Assembly: GCF_001310975.1 (NCBI RefSeq)
Contig: NZ_BAZY01000003.1
Span: 1-64,000, forward strand
DNA from: Thermoanaerobacter thermocopriae JCM 7501
Lineage (GTDB): Bacteria; Bacillota; Thermoanaerobacteria; Thermoanaerobacterales; Thermoanaerobacteraceae
Direction of reading: 5' to 3'
DNA length: 64,000 nt
The translations under genes were made by a program, and so were the position numbers. Position 1 is the first letter of the stretch; every line of letters begins with the position of its first letter. Shown here in pieces: positions 41,882 through 52,988 of this stretch. The notes beneath the pieces are model-generated. The model searched no databases. It saw only the letters and a program-made list of their open reading frames with translations, and was not told where the DNA came from.

Positions 41882-42080
41882 GAGTTTTTAAATAGTAGCA
41901 CTATTCATGGTTTACATAATAACTTGCATTACTGCACATCTCAAGCAACGAGGATAAATTTGAGACCAACTGCACATATCCCATTACGCAATAACAGTCT
42001 CTCTAACTATCTTACAAAAGATATAATGGCCAAATCTTCTCAGGAAAATACCTCCTCTATTGAATAAGGAGAAGAGCTGT

Positions 42081-43225
42081 TTAGCGAAGCCCTTTGCTTT
42101 TCAACAAATGTTTCACAAAAAAAACAAACACTAACAAGGAAAATATAACCGAAACAGCACTAATTGTGAATAATATCTGGTAGCTTGCGTATTTTGCAAC
42201 CCAACCAAATATAATTGAACCTAATCCAATGCCAAGATCAGTAGCAGTTGAAAAGGAGGCACTGGCTACTCCCCGACGATCTGGAGGAACGAGACGTAAT
42301 ATCGTCGCTTGAAGAACTGGTTGTGCAGAACCAAAACCAATACCGTACAGAGTCGCTGAAACAAGCATACCGAACAATCCAGTCGAGACGCTCAGAACAA
42401 TCAAAGCCAAAATAGAAATCAAAAGAGCAGGTACGACCACAAACATCTCACCATACTGGTCTGAAAGTTTTCCTCCAATGGGACGGCTTAAGAAAAGTGT
42501 TGCGGAATAAACCAGAAAAAATAAACCAGAATTGACCTTAAGAAAGTCAGCGAACAGTGGAACAAAAGTGGTAATACTGGCATAGGAGATAAACAGAAGT
42601 AAGACCGATACCGCAACAGACAAGACAGATTTCTCAAATAATTCGATTTTCTTTGCATCCGATTGTGGTTGGAAAGGCATTTTCACACCAAACGATAATA
42701 GTAATGCTGTGATAGAAAAAGCTACAGCAAATAGAAACAAAGTATAATATGAGAGGTCCTGTACAATCCAGACACCCAACATTGGACTAATAGCCATAGC
42801 CAGGGTCATAGCTGTACCATACCATCCCATACCCTCCCATAGCGAGCTTTGGGAACTATGTCTGCAATTACTGTACCAATAGCAGTTGTAGAAATAGCCC
42901 AACTTACTCCATGCAACATTCTAAGCCATATCAAAGCAGTAATTCCGTTCACCCAATTATACATATACATTGCCAAAGTGAAGAGAAATAGCCCCAGTAT
43001 AATAAATGATCGCCTACCAAACCTATCCAGAAGTCCCCCGATAACTGGTCGGAAAATAACAGCAGACAACATAAAGATACCCATTGAGAGGCCTACATGG
43101 GTTTCATTACCGCCTATGTGTTTTATAAACAGTGGTAGAGTTGGATACAGCATATAAAATGCGGTAAACAGAAAAAATGTTCCCAGGATCATGAGAATAA
43201 AAGACCTTGTCCACAAGCGTTCCAT
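42081..43225 (-). CDS. MFS transporter (multidrug/metabolite efflux type), one apparent frameshift
   Basis: Major facilitator with about twelve membrane segments after repair. The motif A region is GGLLDRFGRRSF and its C-terminal counterpart is GGKLSDQYGEMF. The N-terminal frame ends after KARYG near 42830, and one missing G there (TATGGGAGGG for TATGGGGAGGG) joins it to EGMGWYGTAMTLAMAI and onward. The start at 43225 follows GAGGAGGT; an upstream ATG overlaps the -10 box and is rejected. Substrate unknown. Its promoter has a MerR-type operator, so it was probably induced by a MerR sensor. Confidence 0.87.
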
Positions 43226-43267
43226 GTTTCGTACCTCCTCAGAATAAAATATCACTTTCACAACCAG

Positions 43268-43298
43268 AGTATACATGCTAAAGTTAGCTCCAAGTCAA
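43268..43298 (-). promoter_or_regulatory. MerR-type promoter with 19-bp spacer (MFS gene)
   Basis: -35 TTGACT at 43293-43298, -10 TATACT at 43268-43273, spacer exactly 19 bp. The upstream half of the dyad (CTTGGAGCTAAC) matches the operator of the merR fragment; the other half is weaker. Confidence 0.78.
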
Positions 43299-43598
43299 TA
43301 TCCCTTTTGAAATTTGGTCCGTGTCAAGTTTTCTTAGGTAAATTTTTTGTGCTAGACCCTTGGCTCCGTTATCTCTTTTAAAACATATGTTATCCAGGGC
43401 CTTCCTGCAAATCTCCCTTCCAAAATCGGTAGCAAAACTTCCAGTACTTGACTCATCCTGTCTCCACCTTCTATTGTCCATCTGCAACTATGGCGTTTCA
43501 TTACTCTAGCTATGTTTACTGTATTTGCCCCTCAAGGAATAAATAAAAATAAATCATATAATTTCAGAATGCATAAAATTTTTTAAATTACAAAATTT
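43299..43598. other. Intergenic region right of the MFS promoter
   Basis: About 300 bases with a 67-codon minus-strand frame (43284-43487) that overlaps the MFS promoter and has no recognisable domain. No RNA gene, clear promoter or repeat was seen. May be debris of a lost gene. Confidence 0.4.
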
Positions 43599-43641
43599 AT
43601 GAGGCTATTTATTTAGACTCCTCTAAATAAACAGCCTCATG
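43599..43641 (-). terminator. Terminator after the amidohydrolase gene
   Basis: ATGAGGCTGTTTATTTAGA pairs almost fully with TCTAAATAAATAGCCTCAT on the minus strand, just past the stop at 43647. Confidence 0.7.
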
Positions 43642-43646
43642 ACAAC

Positions 43647-44798
43647 TTAAACTTTATGCACTAATTTCCCATTAATAAATACATATTTCGTCCTTGTCTT
43701 TACTTCCAACGGATTTCCATCAAAGACTACAATATCAGCATCTTTTCCCTTTTCAATACTTCCTACTCTATCATCAACTCCTAAAATTTTCGCAGGATTT
43801 ATAGTAATGGCTTTTAAAGCCTCCATTTCATCCATGCCTTCTTTTACAGCTAAAGCAGCACATAGAGGTAAGTAATTAATAGGTATTACAGGATGGTCCG
43901 TCATTATTGCAACTGTAAGTCCCGCTTTTGAAAGAATTCCTGCTGTCTTAAAACTTAAATTTACAAGCTCAATCTTTGACCTTTCAGACAATGAAGGCCC
44001 CACAATAACCTTAACATTTTCTTTCACCAATTCATCAACAATTAAATGGCCATCAGTACAATGGTCAATAGTTATATCTACATTAAATTCTTTTGCAATT
44101 CTTAAAGCAGTAAAAATATCATCTGCTCTATGAGCATGAGCTTTTATAGGAATTTCTCTCTTTAACACTTTTACCAATGCTTCAAGGCCTAAGTCCCTTT
44201 CAGGCTTTTTGTCTTCTTCTGCCTGTTCCATTTTTTCCATATATTCTTGGGCTTTTATAAGCTCTTGCCTTAAAAGAGCCGCAACTGCCATTCTAGTTGA
44301 AGGCATTTTATGCTGTTCATGATAAACAGATTTAGGATTTTCTCCAAAAGCAACTTTTACAGCTGCCGGTTCTTTTACTATCATATCATCTATTCTTTTA
44401 CCATAAGTTTTTATAACTGCAAATTGTCCTCCTATAACATTGGCACTGCCAGGACCTGTCGCAACTGTCGTAACCCCTGCTTGATAAGCCTCCTCAAAGT
44501 ATTTATCCATTGGATTTATTCCATCAATCGCTCTAAGCTGTGGAGTTACAGGGTCTGTCGCTTCATTCCCATCTGCTCCTTCAAACCCCACAGCATTTTC
44601 CCACATTCCAAGATGACAATGAGCATCAATCAAACCCGGCATAACTGTTAAACCTTGTACATTAATAACTTCTGCATCTAAAGGAGCAATTAAATTTTCT
44701 CCAACATCAGCAATTTTTCCATTATCAATGAGTACATCTCCTTTTTCATAGATTTTTCCTGCCATAGTCAAGACTTTTCCACCTTTTAATAAATACAT
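43647..44798 (-). CDS. Amidohydrolase (imidazolonepropionase-like metal-dependent hydrolase)
   Basis: 383 residues of the cyclic amidohydrolase superfamily. Metal ligands are in GLIDAHCHLG, IKAHAHRADD, TIDHCTDGH and IMTDHPVIP. A C-terminal beta part (GKDADIVVFDGNPLE) completes the sandwich domain. No signal peptide, so cytoplasmic. Substrate cannot be assigned; the neighbours give no pathway hint. Confidence 0.88.
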   Translation of the reverse strand: MYLLKGGKVLTMAGKIYEKGDVLIDNGKIADVGENLIAPLDAEVINVQGLTVMPGLIDAHCHLGMWENAVGFEGADGNEATDPVTPQLRAIDGINPMDKYFEEAYQAGVTTVATGPGSANVIGGQFAVIKTYGKRIDDMIVKEPAAVKVAFGENPKSVYHEQHKMPSTRMAVAALLRQELIKAQEYMEKMEQAEEDKKPERDLGLEALVKVLKREIPIKAHAHRADDIFTALRIAKEFNVDITIDHCTDGHLIVDELVKENVKVIVGPSLSERSKIELVNLSFKTAGILSKAGLTVAIMTDHPVIPINYLPLCAALAVKEGMDEMEALKAITINPAKILGVDDRVGSIEKGKDADIVVFDGNPLEVKTRTKYVFINGKLVHKV

Positions 44799-44927
44799 AT
44801 AATTCCCCCCTGAGTTCGTTATATATTAAACATTATAGCATAAAGACACAATTTCATGAAATCACTACCCTTTGTAAAATAATTCCACTAAACTTTTCTG
44901 TCCAGACATGTCAAAATATTATCTTTT

Positions 44928-45608
44928 TTAAAGTTTGTTTAACTTTTCCATTATGAAATCTTTCTTATAAAGCCCTATTAAAAACAATATTACTGCAATA
45001 GCAGCTACTAATGCCGCCATAAAATAATTTTTGCTTCCCAAATTCGCACCTATATAAGTTGAAAAAAATATGCCTGGCAGTCTCGCAAAAAGAGTAATGA
45101 TAAAAAAATTGTAAAATTTAACCGGTGTAATTCCTGCAATATAGGAAAGGGCATCTTTTGGTATTCCCGGAATAAAAAATAACAAAAAAAGAACTGTCTC
45201 TCCTTTGGGGTTATTTATAATATAATCAAATTTTTTTAAATTTTCCTCTGAAACAATACTTTTCACAAATTTATAACCTAAACCTCTCGCTATTAAAAAG
45301 CAAATAAGAGAACCTATGGTAATACCTATGACAGAATAAAAAGTACCCAATAAAGTCCCAAAAATGTATCCTCCTGCAATTTGCACTATTTCTCCCGGTA
45401 TGGCAAATATAACTACTTGAAGTATTTGAACTCCTATAAATACAATAACACTAAACTTATCAAAGCTGTGTATCCACTGCCTAAATTCATAAGGGTTGTC
45501 AATTAACAAAACAAAATCCCTTCCAAAAGTCGTCATAATAACCACTAGGGTAATAGCAAAAATGACTATTAAAAATAAATTTATTACATAAGTCTTGTGC
45601 ATTTTCAT
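44928..45608 (-). CDS. TVP38/TMEM64-family (VTT domain) membrane protein
   Basis: 226 residues with about five to six membrane segments. The SNARE-associated/VTT signature appears as AIPGEIVQIAGGYIFG, then GSLICFLIARGLGYKFV, then FFIPGIPKDALSYIAGIT. Bacterial members (DedA-related) are linked to lipid scrambling or membrane homeostasis. Ribosome site GAGGTG precedes the start. Follows a 91-residue unknown by 20 bases, so probably co-transcribed with it. Confidence 0.88.
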   Translation of the reverse strand: MKMHKTYVINLFLIVIFAITLVVIMTTFGRDFVLLIDNPYEFRQWIHSFDKFSVIVFIGVQILQVVIFAIPGEIVQIAGGYIFGTLLGTFYSVIGITIGSLICFLIARGLGYKFVKSIVSEENLKKFDYIINNPKGETVLFLLFFIPGIPKDALSYIAGITPVKFYNFFIITLFARLPGIFFSTYIGANLGSKNYFMAALVAAIAVILFLIGLYKKDFIMEKLNKL

Positions 45609-45627
45609 TCATTTACACCTCAATTTT

Positions 45628-45903
45628 TTATCCATTTCTCTTTTTTATTTTTACAAAATAATCGTAAAGTTGCGAAACAGCCTTACCAGCATAATTCAAA
45701 TATTCCCTTCCCTTCCCACATACAAAAGGTAACACGCGTTTTCCATACTTTTTCCCTGCTCCTAACATAAGCCCTGTCCCTATGCCATATATAATAATTT
45801 TTCTAATAGACCTTTTAACAACATTTTGAGAGCCCGGGCCAAAAATACCAAAGATAAATCCGACTTTATCTTTATTACCTCCAACCCATTTGGCTTTTGG
45901 CAT
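45628..45903 (-). CDS. Hypothetical small basic protein (91 aa)
   Basis: Not recognised. A basic, Gly-rich start (KAKWVGGNKDKVGFIFGIFGPGS) leads to one hydrophobic segment (KIIIYGIGTGLMLGAG) and an amphipathic basic tail. Could be a membrane-associated small protein. Has a GGGGGGAGAA ribosome site. Lies directly upstream of the VTT protein. Confidence 0.65.
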   Translation of the reverse strand: MPKAKWVGGNKDKVGFIFGIFGPGSQNVVKRSIRKIIIYGIGTGLMLGAGKKYGKRVLPFVCGKGREYLNYAGKAVSQLYDYFVKIKKRNG

Positions 45904-46000
45904 TTTTCTCCCCCCATTTTATTCAAAAATTACGGTCCTATGTTTGTAATTTTATTATAGGATTCATCCAAATTTATGTCAATAAAAGCACTATCTATGC

Positions 46001-46026
46001 AAAAAACCGGCATTTTACTGCCGGCT
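46001..46026 (-). terminator. Intrinsic terminator after the stalk-domain gene
   Basis: GCCGGCAGTAAAATGCCGG followed by TTTTTT on the minus strand, 28 bases past the stop at 46054. Confidence 0.88.
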
Positions 46027-46053
46027 TCTAAATATCTAATTGCCTATGTATTT

Positions 46054-46744
46054 TTAATCATTTTCCTCTACTTCTTCATTGGTACCATATACACTGTTTG
46101 AAACTGTCTCATCTGTATTTGCATACACATCTTGAGATACTGTACTTTCTTCATTATTTTCTATCTCCGTTTGATCTCCTTCTTCAATTTCTATATCTTC
46201 CTCTTCTTCAATTTCTATATCTCCTGTTTCTTCATTATAATTTACTTTTGCTCCAAAAATCTCTAATATGAACCTAAGGGGTACAAAGGTTCTATTGCTT
46301 ATTTCCATCGCTGGAACCTCTAAAGTATCTTCTTTACCATTTATCAAAACTTTTGATTCACCTAAAACAAGTTGAATTGTTATATCGCCTTTGGTAATAG
46401 TAACTGTCTTGGTTTCTTCGTCCCAGTCCACTTTTGCTCCAAAACCATTCATTATAGCCCGCACAGATTAAGGTTCTTCCTTCTTTTATCACTGGAGGTA
46501 TATCAAACTTTATCTCTTTTTTATTGACAGATACCTTGCCTTTAAATTCCTTAGCTTTCACGCTAGCTTCTAATTGTGTCTGCGTTTGAACTTCTACCTT
46601 ATTTTTAGTGTTTCCCTTTGCCTTTAGTGTAGTTTGGGCTTTTACATTGACTTGATGTTTTACCTTATCAGGTTTTGCATAAACTGTTAAAACAGAGGAA
46701 AAAATTAACAACCCCGTCAATACAAAAGCTAGTATTTTTTTCAT
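46054..46744 (-). CDS. Secreted copper-amine-oxidase N-terminal (stalk) domain protein, apparent frameshift
   Basis: Signal peptide (ILAFVLTGLLIFSSVLTVYA), a basic region, then the stalk domain often found on surface proteins of thermophilic clostridia. The motifs are PPVIKEGRTLI and FVPLRFILEIFGAKVNYNE. The tail is extremely acidic (Glu-rich). The frame breaks near 46455, where two bases of a CCC run appear missing (ATC-TGTGCGG for ATCCCTGTGCGG). Repaired length is about 229 residues. Probably exported and peptidoglycan- or surface-associated; no enzyme activity is implied. Confidence 0.82.
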
Positions 46745-46833
46745 ATACTCTTCCTCCTTTGTTGATTTATTTTATTTTCACTACATAATTCGGAAGAAAA
46801 AATGAATTTTTAGGGGGTACACTTAAAAAATTT

Positions 46834-48972
46834 TTATTTCATTGAAAGAGAAATTCGATTTCTCTCAAGGTCAACACTTAAAACTTTCACTTTTACAATG
46901 TCACCCACTGCAACTACATCAAGAGGATGTTTTATGTAGCTTTGAGACATCTCAGAAATGTGGACAAGGCCATCAGTATGAACCCCTATATCTACAAAAC
47001 AGCCAAAATCAGTAACATTCCTAACTGTTCCCATTAGCTCCATCCCTGGTTTCAGCTCATTTATAGTCATTACATCAGACCTTAAAATGGGCTTGGGTAA
47101 GTCTTCTCTTGGGTCTCTTCCAGGTTTTTTAAGCTCTGAAACTATGTCGTAAAGTGTAGGAAGTCCTATATCGTATTCCTCTGAAATCCTCTCTAACCCG
47201 TATTCTTCTAAAGAATTAGCAAAGTCTTTTAACCTTTTTCTATCTAATGTTTCTTTTTTATATCCAAATTTTTTCAAAAGTTTTTCCAAAGTTTCGTAAC
47301 GCTCTGGATGAACTGCTGTTGAATCAAAAATATTGTCTCCCTCCAAAATCCTCAAAAAACCGGCACATTGTGTAAAAGTGGCTTCTCCTAATCTCTTTAC
47401 ATTTTTAAGCTGTTCCCTACTTGTAAATTTCCCTATTTGATTTCTATATTCTACAATATTCTTGGCAATAGCAGTATTTATCCCTGAAACGTATTTTAAA
47501 AGAGATACTGACGCAGTGTTTAAATCAACTCCTACGCTGTTTACACAATCTTCTACAACACCGTTTAAAGCTTCTCCCAGCTTTTTCTGGTCTACATCGT
47601 GTTGATACTGTCCTACCCCGATAGACTTTGGATCGATTTTTACAAGCTCTGCTAAGGGATCTTGAAGCCTCCTTGCTAGTGATATAGCACCTCTTAAACT
47701 TACGTTTATGTCAGGAAATTCTTCTGTACCTATTGGAGAAGCAGAATAAACCGATGCACCTGCTTCATTCACTATCACATACTTTACCTCTCTTGAAAGC
47801 TCCTTTATAAGGTCCGCTATAAACATTTCGCTTTCTCTTGAGGCAGTTCCATTCCCCAAAGCGATTAAAGTGACATTGTATTTTTCTATTAGCTCTTTGA
47901 GCACTTTTTTAGAATTATCAATATCATTTTGAGGAGGGGTAGGATAGATTGTTGCAGTATCTAAAAGCTTTCCTGTTTCATCCACAATGGCAATCTTACA
48001 CCCTGTTCTATACGCCGGGTCAAACCCCATAACAACATGTCCTTTTATTGGGGGCTGAAGTAAAAGGCTTTTTAGATTTTCTTTAAAGACTATTATCGCT
48101 TTTTCTTCTGCTTTTTCTGTGAGAGCATTCCTTATTTCTCTCTCTATTGAAGGTGCAATAAGCCTTTTGTAGGAATCTTCAATTGCCCTTTTATAATACT
48201 CTGCAAATATTGAAGCTTTATTTACTTTTGATTCTATAAGCCTATTTATTATCCTTTCACTATCTACCTCAATTTTTACAGATATGTATTTTTCCCTTTC
48301 TGCCCTGTTTATCGCAAGAATCCTATGAGGCGGTATTGTCTTTACAGCTTCTTTATAGTCATAATACATTTCATAGGGAGATTTTTCTTTTTTCAGCGCT
48401 TGTGTCACTATAATTCCGTTATTCCATGTAAAATTCCTTATGTATTTTCTTATCTCAGCGTCATCAGATATATCCTCTGCAATTATATCCATTGCTCCTT
48501 GGTATGCTTCTTCAACTGTTAGAACATTTTCATTAAGATAAGGCTTTGCGTATTCCTTTACATCCCCATTCATTACTTCATTTGAAGAAATAATCTTTGC
48601 AAGAGGCTCCAAGCCTTTTTCTTTAGCAATGGTCGCCCTTGTCCTTCTTTTTGGCCTAAAAGGTCTGTATATGTCCTCTACCTCTTGTAAAGTTGTAGCA
48701 TTCTCTATCTTTTCTTTTATCTCCTCTGTCAATTTTCCCTGCTCATCAATAAGCCTTATTGTATCCTGTTTTTTCTCTTCAAGGTTTCTCAAATATGTGA
48801 GGCGCTCATAAAAATTTCTCAACACCTCATCTGACAAACTTCCTGTCGCTTCTTTTCTGTACCTTGCAATAAAAGGAATTGTATTCCCTTCATCAATAAG
48901 TTTTATAGTGTTTTCCACCTGAAAATCTTTCAAACCAAATTCTCTTTTTAATGCCTCTTTTATTCTATCCAT
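46834..48972 (-). CDS. tex: Transcription accessory protein Tex (S1 RNA-binding)
   Basis: 712 residues, intact. N-terminal helix-turn-helix-rich region, YqgF-like nuclease fold (VMGFDPAYRTGCKIAIVD), helix-hairpin-helix repeats, and C-terminal S1 domain (MELMGTVRNVTDFGCFVDIG, HISEMSQSYIKHP). Binds RNA and transcription complexes. Upstream of prfB on the same strand. Confidence 0.96.
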   Translation of the reverse strand: MDRIKEALKREFGLKDFQVENTIKLIDEGNTIPFIARYRKEATGSLSDEVLRNFYERLTYLRNLEEKKQDTIRLIDEQGKLTEEIKEKIENATTLQEVEDIYRPFRPKRRTRATIAKEKGLEPLAKIISSNEVMNGDVKEYAKPYLNENVLTVEEAYQGAMDIIAEDISDDAEIRKYIRNFTWNNGIIVTQALKKEKSPYEMYYDYKEAVKTIPPHRILAINRAEREKYISVKIEVDSERIINRLIESKVNKASIFAEYYKRAIEDSYKRLIAPSIEREIRNALTEKAEEKAIIVFKENLKSLLLQPPIKGHVVMGFDPAYRTGCKIAIVDETGKLLDTATIYPTPPQNDIDNSKKVLKELIEKYNVTLIALGNGTASRESEMFIADLIKELSREVKYVIVNEAGASVYSASPIGTEEFPDINVSLRGAISLARRLQDPLAELVKIDPKSIGVGQYQHDVDQKKLGEALNGVVEDCVNSVGVDLNTASVSLLKYVSGINTAIAKNIVEYRNQIGKFTSREQLKNVKRLGEATFTQCAGFLRILEGDNIFDSTAVHPERYETLEKLLKKFGYKKETLDRKRLKDFANSLEEYGLERISEEYDIGLPTLYDIVSELKKPGRDPREDLPKPILRSDVMTINELKPGMELMGTVRNVTDFGCFVDIGVHTDGLVHISEMSQSYIKHPLDVVAVGDIVKVKVLSVDLERNRISLSMK

Positions 48973-49024
48973 GACTTACTCCTTTCTCGTAAAATACATA
49001 GCTTAAATTTAAAGGGATACCTTT

Positions 49025-50132
49025 TTAAGATATCCCTTGTGATTTCTGTTTGAGATAAGCATTTATGAAATCGTCTATCTCTCCATCCATCACTGCCTGA
49101 ACGTTTCCCACCTCAAAATTTGTTCTGTGGTCCTTAACAAGGGTATAGGGTTGAAAAACATACGACCTTATTTGATTACCCCATGCCGCTTCTTTGTGCT
49201 CTCCTTTTAAATCTTCGATTTTTTCCTTCTTCTCTTTCATCATAAGGTCCAAAAGTTTTGCTTTAAGCATTTTCATTGCTGTCTCTCTGTTTTGAATCTG
49301 TGACCTCTCATTTTGGCAAGAAACCACTATCCCTGTAGGAAGATGAGTAATTCTTACGGCAGACTCTGTTTTGTTTACATACTGTCCTCCTGCACCCGAA
49401 GCTCTATATGTGTCAATCCTTAAGTCCTCAGGCCTTATTTCAACTTCAATATCATCTTCTAATTCAGGAAGTACTTCCACTAGTGCAAAGGAAGTATGCC
49501 TTCTACCCGCCGCATCAAAAGGAGATATCCTCACAAGGCGGTGAACACCAGCCTCTGATTTAAGATACCCATAGGCAAAAGGTCCTTTTATCATTAAAGT
49601 GACACTTTTGATGCCTGCCTCTTCTCCTTGCAAATAATCCAAAGTTTCCACATCAAAGCCTTTGTCATTAGCCCATCTCGTATACATGCGAAGTAACATT
49701 TCAGCCCAATCTTGAGCCTCTGTACCGCCTGAACCTGCGTGAATAGAGAGTATAGCATTATTTTTGTCATAGGGACCATTGAGAAGAGTTTTTATTTTTA
49801 AATCTTCAAGCTTTTTCTTCAGCTCTTTGTACTCTTTGTCTACTTCCTCAGTTATCGATTCATCTCTTTCTTCCAGTCCCAATTCAATGAGAGTAGTCAA
49901 ATCTTCCCATTTTCTCACAAGTGAATTATACTCTTCTAGCAACTCTTTTAATTCTTTTTGTCTCTTAGCTAATTCTTGAGATTTTTTAATATCATTCCAA
50001 AAATCTGGGTCAGCCATTTCCTTATCTATTTCCTCTATCTCTCTTTTGACACCTTCTATGTCAAAGAGAAACCCCCATTTCTTTTATTTCTTCAAACATT
50101 TTTGAAACTTCAGCCTTATAATCCTGTAACAA
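49025..50132 (-). CDS. prfB: Peptide chain release factor 2 (programmed +1 frameshift)
   Basis: Recognises UGA/UAA and releases the peptide. A short first frame starts with TTG at 50132 after AGGAGA ([22 protein letters not shown]). It ends at TGA 50061-50063. The second frame continues ([22 protein letters not shown] and onward) after a +1 shift at CTT TGA C, the classic RF2 autoregulatory site. It has the SPF anticodon-like tripeptide ([12 protein letters not shown]) and GGQ ([10 protein letters not shown]). This break is genuine biology, unlike the missing-base breaks elsewhere in the window. Confidence 0.97.
50061..50076 (-). promoter_or_regulatory. prfB +1 frameshift signal
   Basis: Minus strand reads GGGGGT, then TTCT, then CTTTGAC. 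The Shine-Dalgarno-like GGGGG (50072-50076) lies upstream of the slippery CTT next to the in-frame TGA (50061-50063), the same layout as E. coli RF2. Confidence 0.93.
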
Positions 50133-50147
50133 ACTGCATCTCTCCTT

Positions 50148-52839
50148 TTAATATTTTAGATTAGCGCCACAGCAATATTTATATTTTTTCCCACTGCCAC
50201 AAGGACAGGGGTCATTTCTGCCAATTTTTTTGCCTTTAACAACAGGTTGCTTTTTTTCTTGGATACCTGCATTCGTAAAAACAGGTTTTGCTACTTGCTC
50301 TCTTTGAATCATATTGTTTTTATCTATTTGAATGTGATATAAAAATTTCACAGTCTCTTCTTGTATGCTTTGTACCAAGTCTTCAAACATGTCAAAAGCT
50401 ATTTTTTTGTATTCAATAAGAGGGTCTACCTGTCCATAAGCTCTCAAGCCTATTCCCTGACGCAATTGATCCATTTCATCTATATGTCCATCCACTTAGT
50501 ATCTACCACTCTTAAAAGAACTATCCGTTCAAGTTCCCTCATTTGCTCTGGACCAATTTCAGCTTCTTTTTTCTCGTATTGTTTTACAGCTTCTTCATAT
50601 ATTATGTTAGTTAAAACTTCTTTGTCAAGTCTGTCTATATCGACATCAATAACTACGCTGTCTTTTTCAAGGAACATGTCATAAAGATAGTCTAGCAATC
50701 CTTTTATATCCCATTCTTCAGGATATTTACTTCCTGCAGTGTATACCTCAACATTTCTCTCTATTATACTTCTTATCATGTCAAAAATTGATTCTTTTAA
50801 GTTTTCACCCTCAAGTACCTTTCTCCTTTGGGCGTATATTATCTCTCTTTGTTTGTTCATTACATCGTCATACTGTAAGACATGTTTTCTAGTGTCAAAA
50901 TTTATACCCTCTACTTTTTTCTGAGCCTGCTCAATTTGTTTTGTCAAAATCTTATGCTCTATAGGCTGGTCATCGTCTATGCCCAGGGTGTCCATCATGT
51001 TTTTTACCCTTTCTGAACCAAAAAGTCTCATAAGGTCGTCTTCTAAGGATATATAAAATCTCGTTTCTCCCGGATCTCCTTGACGTCCTGCACGTCCTCT
51101 TAACTGGTTGTCAATTCTCCTAGCTTCATGCCTTTCAGTCCCTATAATGTAAAGCCCCCCTAGCTTTACAACCTCATCGTGTTCTCTTTCAGTCTCTTTC
51201 TTGGCCTCTTCCAGAAGCTCAAAATATCTTTCTCGGGCTTTTTTAACTTCCTCGCCTGAAATAGGTCCATATCCCGCAGCTTCATTAATAATTTCTTTTG
51301 AGTACCCCTCCTCAAGCATCTTTTTCTTTGCTATAAATTCAGGATTTCCTCCCAACAGTATATCAGTACCACGACCTGCCATGTTTGTTGCAATTGTAAC
51401 CGCTCCTTTTCTCCCCGCCTGCGCTATTATTTCCGCCTCTTTTTCGTGATACTTTGCATTTAACACTTGATGAGGTATGCCGCGCTTTTTTAACATTGCA
51501 CTTAATTTTTCTGATTTTTCAATAGAAATCGTGCCGACTAAAACAGGTTGCCCTTTCTTGTGATGCTCCACAATATCCTCAACAACAGCTCTAAACTTAG
51601 CCTCTTCAGTTTTGTATATCACATCAGGATGATCTATCCTTATCATTGGCTTGTTAGTGGGTATTACAACGACATCTAAACCATAAATTGCTCTAAATTC
51701 TTGTTCTTCAGTTTGAGCTGTACCCGTCATGCCGGCTAACTTTTTATACATTCTAAAGTAATTCTGGAAAGTAATGGTAGCTAAAGTCTTGCTTTCCCTC
51801 TCTACTTTGACACCTTCTTTTGCCTCAATAGCCTGATGAAGACCTTCGCTGTATCTTCTTCCAAACATGAGCCTGCCAGTAAATTCATCCACTATAATAC
51901 TTGACCGTCTTTTACTACATAATCTATATCCTTTTTCATTATTGCATGAGCTTTTAAAGCCTGATTAATGTGATGAGAAATTTCCATGTTTTCAATATCT
52001 GCGAGATTTTTTATGCCAAAAAATTTTTCCGCTTTTACAACGCCTTTTTCAGTCAAACTTACAGTTTTCGCCTTTTCATCAACCACGTAGTCCTCATCTT
52101 TTTTAAGGGTTCTTACAAACCTGTCAGCTAATTTATACATGTCAGTTGATTTTTCTCCTACGCCTGATATGATAAGAGGAGTCCTCGCTTCATCTATCAA
52201 TATGCTGTCTACCTCGTCCACTATAGCATAATTGAGCCCTCGTTGCACCATGTCTTCTTTATATATGACCATGTTGTCTCTTAGATAGTCAAATCCGAAT
52301 TCATTGTTGGTCCCATAAGTTATATCTGCAGCATAAGCCTTTTTTCTTTCTTCTGGGCCCATATCATGGAGTATCACTCCAACGCTTAAACCTAAGAACT
52401 CGTATATTTTACCCATCCAATCGCGGTCTCTTTTTGCCAAGTAATCATTGACAGTTACAATGTGAACTCCTTTGCCCTCTAAAGCATTAAGATATGCAGG
52501 TAATGTCGCGACAAGGGTTTTTCCTTCACCAGTTTTCATTTCAGCGATACGCCCTTGGTGAAGGACAATGCCGCCTATCACCTGCACCTTAAAATGCTTC
52601 ATTTTTAGGGTTCTCCACGCAGCTTCTCTTACCACTGCAAAAGCCTCAGGAAGTATATCATCAAGAGTTTCACCATTTTTTAATCTATTTTTAAACTCAT
52701 CTGTTTTCGCCCTAAGTTCAGCATCTGTAAGTCTTGCCATTTGATCTTCATATGACAAAACCTTATCAACAATAGGTTCAAGTCTTCTAACTTCGCGTTC
52801 ACTGTAGCTGCCAAATATTTTTTCAACTAAGCCCAACAT
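50148..52839 (-). CDS. secA: Preprotein translocase ATPase SecA, two apparent frameshifts
   Basis: Motor of the Sec export pathway. The first part has Walker [15 protein letters not shown] and [13 protein letters not shown]. The second part has [28 protein letters not shown] and [13 protein letters not shown]. The third carries the C-terminal SEC-C zinc motif [13 protein letters not shown]. Breaks at about 51895 (AGTATTATAG for AGTAATTATAG) and 50500 (GGACATATAG for GGACCATATAG) each need one base. An essential gene would not tolerate them, so both are read as sequence errors. The start at 52839 follows GAAGGTGA. Confidence 0.95.
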
Positions 52840-52988
52840 TTTTATCACCTTCTAAGGTTATTAATCAACTATATATTATATCACTATGCAGTCTTTATGA
52901 CAATAAAAAGCAGGTTTTTTCAAGAATATTTTACACTCTCTTCATACAATTTTTACAAAAAAGAACGTCTCAAAATTGAGGCGTTCTC

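Noticed and set aside
41861-42067. Plus-strand 68-codon ORF between merR and MFS
   Set aside because: Begins inside the MerR operator dyad and has no coding signals; the minus-strand genes explain the region.
43284-43487. Minus-strand 67-codon ORF right of the MFS promoter
   Set aside because: Includes the -35 element of the MFS promoter and shows no recognisable domain; kept only as intergenic debris.
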